Shown here: in pieces, positions 3,964 to 6,521 of the stretch
Layout of the letters: every line of letters begins with the position of its first letter
Numbering within the stretch: position 1 is the stretch's first letter
Program-made: the position numbers and the translations under genes
Assembly (NCBI GenBank): GCA_031278575.1
Contig: JAITKD010000013.1
Location: forward strand, 1 to 6,521
From: Spirochaetaceae bacterium
GTDB lineage: Bacteria > Spirochaetota > Spirochaetia > Treponematales > Breznakiellaceae
Direction of reading: 5' to 3'
DNA: 6,521 nucleotides
Notes under the pieces: model-generated
Databases searched by the model: none
The model's input: the letters and a program-made list of their open reading frames with translations, nothing else
Told to the model about the DNA's origin: nothing

Positions 3964-5202
3964 ATGAACATCACGCGGTTTTTAGCGCTCCTCATCCTGG
4001 GTCTGCTTTTTTTAGGTTGTTCCCCGGGGCAAAAGGAGCCGTTTTTTTCCCCGGAACGGGCGGCGGAGGTCCCGCCGGAAAATACCGGGGAGCCTGAAAC
4101 CGCGATTTCCGGGCCTCCGGCGGAGGAGCCCCGTTTCCGGGATTACCGGGAACAGGCCCGCTCCCTTGCCGAGGCCCTGGACGACCGGAGCCTTGCGGCC
4201 CAGGTGATTATGACCGGGATAGACGGGAAAGGGGCGTTGACCGCGCCCATGGAGGATATCCTCCGGGACGTTCCCGCCGGGGGGGCCATGCTTTTCCGGC
4301 ATAACCTTGACACGGATCCGGCGGGGGTCCGGAGGTTTACCGCGGAGATATCGCGGATCATCCGTGACGGGGAGGAATCGGGGATAGCGCCCTTTATCGC
4401 GGTGGATCATGAGGGCGGGCAGGTTCACCGGTTCGGCCCCGGGGTGGGCCGCCTGCCCCCGCCGCTTTCCTACGGGGAACTGGCCCAACGGGAAGGCCGG
4501 GACCGGGCCCTAGGGGCTGTCCGGGAGGGGGCCCGGCAATCGGGCCGGGAATTACGGGACCTGGGAATCACCCTGAACTTCGCCCCGGTGGTTGAGGTTC
4601 TCACCGAGGAAAACCGCCCGTTTCTGGAGGATCGTTCCTACGGGCCCGAGGGGGAATTTACCCAGGCCGCGGCGGCGGCCTTTATCCGGGGTATGGAGGA
4701 GGGGGGTATCCCCTGTGTGGTTAAACATTTTCCGGGTAATACCGCCACGGATCCCCACCGGGGGGTTCCCGTCCTGACCCAAGACCGCGGGGCCCTGGAC
4801 CTGATGGTCCGCCCCTTTGCCGGCCTTATCCGGGAGCTTCCCCTTTCGGGGATCATGGTGTCCCATGTGCTGGTCCTGAGCCGGGACCCGGATCGGAACG
4901 CCAGCCTTTCGCCGGCGGTGATCCGGGACTGGATCCGGGGGGAGCTGGGCTTTTCCGGCATGGTTCTGACGGACGATTTTTCCATGGAGGCTGCCGCCGC
5001 CCCGGGCCGGGGGGAGGGGGACGCCGCGGTGGAAGCCCTCGCCGCGGGGGCCGATATGGTCATGGCCTGGCCCGCCACCCTCCGGCGCACCCACCGGGCC
5101 ATCCTCCGGGCCCTGGAAGACGGCCGGCTTCCCCGGGAAAGGCTCCAGGAAGCGGCGGAACATATCCTTTTTGAAAAACTCCGGTTTGGGCTTTTCCCAT
5201 GA
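3964..5202 (+). CDS. nagZ: Lipoprotein glycoside hydrolase family 3, NagZ-like beta-N-acetylhexosaminidase
   Basis: The 412-residue protein starts with a lipoprotein signal, MNITRFLALLILGLLFLGC, with lipobox Cys19, then a ~40-residue Pro/Glu-rich linker, so it is probably membrane-anchored and exported. The rest is a single GH3 TIM barrel: AVDHEGGQVHRF (around 146-157), LNFAPVVEV, KHFPGNTATDPHRG (254-267), IMVSHVLVLS, GMVLTDDFSMEAA and AAGADMVMAW. D337 in TDDFSM is the expected nucleophile; D263-x-H265 is the acid/base dyad typical of NagZ. Such enzymes cleave terminal GlcNAc from peptidoglycan fragments. Compared with the usual KHFPGHGxxxxDSH the loop is two residues shorter and lacks GHG. 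There is no C-terminal GH3 domain, as expected for NagZ. It is first of a plus-strand pair; its stop overlaps the next start as ATGA. GH3 hexosaminidase is sure; the natural glycan is inferred. Confidence 0.88.
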   Translation: MNITRFLALLILGLLFLGCSPGQKEPFFSPERAAEVPPENTGEPETAISGPPAEEPRFRDYREQARSLAEALDDRSLAAQVIMTGIDGKGALTAPMEDILRDVPAGGAMLFRHNLDTDPAGVRRFTAEISRIIRDGEESGIAPFIAVDHEGGQVHRFGPGVGRLPPPLSYGELAQREGRDRALGAVREGARQSGRELRDLGITLNFAPVVEVLTEENRPFLEDRSYGPEGEFTQAAAAAFIRGMEEGGIPCVVKHFPGNTATDPHRGVPVLTQDRGALDLMVRPFAGLIRELPLSGIMVSHVLVLSRDPDRNASLSPAVIRDWIRGELGFSGMVLTDDFSMEAAAAPGRGEGDAAVEALAAGADMVMAWPATLRRTHRAILRALEDGRLPRERLQEAAEHILFEKLRFGLFP

Positions 5203-5957
5203 TACCGGAAACCGAAAAAACCGGCCCCTTGCGGGACGGGATCCCCCGTATCCTCTACCGGGACCCCCGGTGCCTGGTGGTCAATAAGATCCCCGGAGAA
5301 GCGGTGGAGGGGGCGGCGCCGGGGATGATCGACCTTCCCCGGCTTCTGGCGGAAAGCTCCGGCGGGGCGGCCTCCGGACCGGAGGGCCTGGCCGTACCCG
5401 TTGCGGTAAACCGGCTGGATGTACCCGCTTCGGGGTGCGTCCTTTTTGCCCGGACCCGCCGGGCTCTTTCCCGGCTCAACGCCGCCCTGGGACAGGGCAA
5501 AATGGAAAAACGGTATTGGATTATCGCCGAAAATCCCGCCGCCTGGGAACTTCCCGAAGCCGGGGAGTGGATCCACTGGCTGAGCCGGAATCCCCGGACA
5601 AACAAAAGCCGAGCCTGGGCCCACGAAGGACCGGGCCGTAAACAGGGGGTTCTCCGGTACCGGATCAAAGGCCGGGGGGAGCGGTATATTTTTTTGGAAA
5701 TCGAACTGGCCGCCGGCCGGCACCATCAAATCCGGGCGCAGCTTGCCGCCCAAGGGCTCTTTATCAAGGGGGATATCAAATACGGCGCCCGGCGCAGCGA
5801 AAGGGGGGGCGGCATACGCCTTCACGCCCGGTCCCTCTGCTTTCCGGATCCCGCGGAACCGGAAAGGATTATCCGGGTTATTGCCCCGCCCCCGATGAGG
5901 GACCGGCTCTGGCTGGATTTTGAGGCTGACGCCGCGTCCTCCGGGAGTTTCCCTTAA
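5199..5957 (+). CDS. RluA-family RNA pseudouridine synthase
   Basis: The 252-residue protein begins in the ATGA overlap with the NagZ-like stop, implying translational coupling. It has ILYRDPRCLVVNKIPGEAVE (N-terminal strand of the catalytic domain), VNRLDVPASGCVLFAR (70-85), KRYWIIAE, and ELAAGRHHQIRAQLAAQGLF with KGDIKYG, which is the RluA-family order. D74 in NRLD is the catalytic aspartate that attacks uridine C1'; the preceding His of the usual HRLD is Asn here, and TGRTHQIR is AGRHHQIR (H175-R179). No S4 RNA-binding domain precedes the catalytic domain, as in RluA-type and other short members. The target, rRNA or tRNA uridine, cannot be read from sequence. Pairing with a cell-wall glycosidase has no obvious functional logic and may reflect only shared transcription. 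Confidence 0.88.
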   Translation: MIPETEKTGPLRDGIPRILYRDPRCLVVNKIPGEAVEGAAPGMIDLPRLLAESSGGAASGPEGLAVPVAVNRLDVPASGCVLFARTRRALSRLNAALGQGKMEKRYWIIAENPAAWELPEAGEWIHWLSRNPRTNKSRAWAHEGPGRKQGVLRYRIKGRGERYIFLEIELAAGRHHQIRAQLAAQGLFIKGDIKYGARRSERGGGIRLHARSLCFPDPAEPERIIRVIAPPPMRDRLWLDFEADAASSGSFP

Positions 5958-6360
5958 ATTTCTTGTTGACCGTGATGAACGTCCCCCTCCGGCGGGCATT
6001 CAGGCCGTTCCCCGCGCCGCGTTAATCGGGTCGCTTTCTTACGACTCACCCGCTTCTCGTTTGGTCACCCGGTAAGGACACGAACTATTTTTCCCGGTAA
6101 TAGGGGCGCATTTCCGGCGCAAGTGCCGGAAACCGGGCTTTTCGGCGCTCCGCTCCGGGGGCTGTAAACGAAGTGTAATAAGGGCTGTTTTTTGAAGGTT
6201 CAGGCGGACCGTTTTCCATGTTTACGGTTCATTTCCGCGGCTGTCCCTCCGCTCCCCCTCCTTCTCCTCTGTTTTGCCCGGTCTGTTCCCCGCCAGGGAC
6301 AGAGCTATCCCCTAATCCAGAACGGAGCGTCTTGTCAGGCTTGTGTCAGGATGCTTTTTC
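5958..6360. other. Intergenic region between RluA gene and insertion sequence
   Basis: No coding sequence with recognisable motifs was found; the longest plus-strand frame (TTG 6192 to 6398) runs across the IS boundary into the IS end and looks spurious. The stretch contains the second hairpin-repeat copy (6104-6141), a CTCCGCTCCG block (about 6147-6156), a block at 6197-6229 resembling in inverted form 1270-1306, and a near-tandem CTTGTCAGG / CTTGTGTCAGG (6331-6350) next to the IS end. No clear intrinsic terminator follows the RluA stop directly. Confidence 0.6.
6104..6141 (+). repeat. Dispersed hairpin repeat, copy B (possible terminator)
   Basis: GGGCGCAT (6104-6111) precedes an 8-bp stem, TTTCCGGC (6111-6118) and GCCGGAAA (6125-6132) with loop GCAAGT, followed by ACCGGGCTTTT from 6132. 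An outer pairing CCCGGT (6093-6098) with ACCGGG (6132-6137) is also possible. The flanks match copy A at 231-268, while the stem differs yet still pairs. It could terminate the NagZ-RluA transcript about 150 nt past its last stop. Confidence 0.45.
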
Positions 6361-6521
6361 GACCTTGTAATTTTTTTTGTGTAAACGGTAAATCATAGGG
6401 GGACCCTATCTTCCCCGTAAATGATTGCGAATTGATTGAGGGCCGCCCCCCAATCCCGTATCGGCATTGTCCATTTTCTGGATATGTTTTTCAAGCCCAT
6501 GAAAATCAGCTTCATCGCCGC
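6361..6521 (-). mobile_element. IS256-family insertion sequence, 3' end (partial, continues past window)
   Basis: The element enters from the right edge, with its transposase reading leftward. Past the transposase stop, the plus strand reads GACCTTGTAA then T8 and GTGTAAAC (6361-6386). A TGTGTAAA motif about 17 nt inside the tip is what I recall for IS256-type terminal repeats, which places the outer boundary near 6361. The exact tip and target duplication cannot be fixed because the other end is outside the window. Confidence 0.6.
6393..6521 (-). CDS. IS256/Mutator-family transposase, C-terminal 42 residues (partial)
   Basis: Reading leftward from the window edge, the frame gives AAMKLIFMGLKNIS, RKWTMPIRDWGAALNQFAII and YGEDRVPL, then TGA (complement of 6393-6395). 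The block KxWTMPIxxWxxALNQxAIIxG(D/E)R is the characteristic C-terminus of IS256-family DDE transposases. The catalytic DDE residues would be outside the window, so intactness is unknown. The stop-to-tip distance of about 30 nt is normal for the family. The gene points toward the RluA gene and would transcribe into the 5958-6360 intergenic region. Confidence 0.85.
   Translation of the reverse strand, partial: AAMKLIFMGLKNISRKWTMPIRDWGAALNQFAIIYGEDRVPL

Noticed and set aside
4638..5999. Minus-strand open frame of 453 codons
   Set aside because: It is antisense to both the GH3 and RluA genes, is Pro/Gly/Arg-rich and low complexity, and arises from the GC-rich codon use of the true genes.
6192..6398. 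Plus-strand frame with a hydrophobic Leu stretch
   Set aside because: It runs across the IS boundary and opposes the IS256 transposase end; no homologous motif and no ribosome site.

Overview
This is a GC-rich bacterial window, probably from a spirochaete and most likely a Treponema-type (termite-gut-like) genome. That assignment rests on three things: the style of the RAYT-like protein (WYEIRTRVNNREPLF core), the divergent short NFACT protein, and palindrome-rich intergenic DNA. It is an inference from remembered family resemblance, not a measured one.

Layout. 1-171: C-terminal end of an NAD-dependent epimerase/dehydratase-like protein (+). 172-707: gene-free stretch dense in hairpins, including a 37-nt near-perfect inverted repeat, a copy of GGGGTCAGACCCC, and four successive stem-loops. 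708-1220: a REP-associated (Y1/IS200-like) transposase relative (+) that has lost the HUH histidines and the catalytic-tyrosine helix and carries palindromes inside its reading frame. 1221-1552: intergenic, ending in a 32-nt hairpin. 1553-3877: a two-gene minus-strand unit, a short NFACT protein followed by a MEMO-family (AmmeMemoRadiSam B) protein. 3878-3963: compact divergent promoter region. 3964-5957: a plus-strand pair, a lipoprotein NagZ-like GH3 glycosidase overlapping by 4 nt an RluA-family pseudouridine synthase. 5958-6360: non-coding, with repeat and hairpin motifs that recur elsewhere in the window. 6361-6521: the 3' end of an IS256-family insertion sequence whose transposase runs leftward in from the right edge.

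How the genes relate. The central part (1553-5957) looks like ordinary chromosomal housekeeping: ribosome-associated quality control-like and MEMO proteins on one side, cell-wall glycan turnover and RNA modification on the other, fired from a shared 86-bp divergent region. The flanks are accessory. The most interesting signal is on the left: a catalytically dead-looking RAYT relative sitting with REP-like palindromes upstream of it and within its own coding sequence. This could be a domesticated or non-autonomous REP system.
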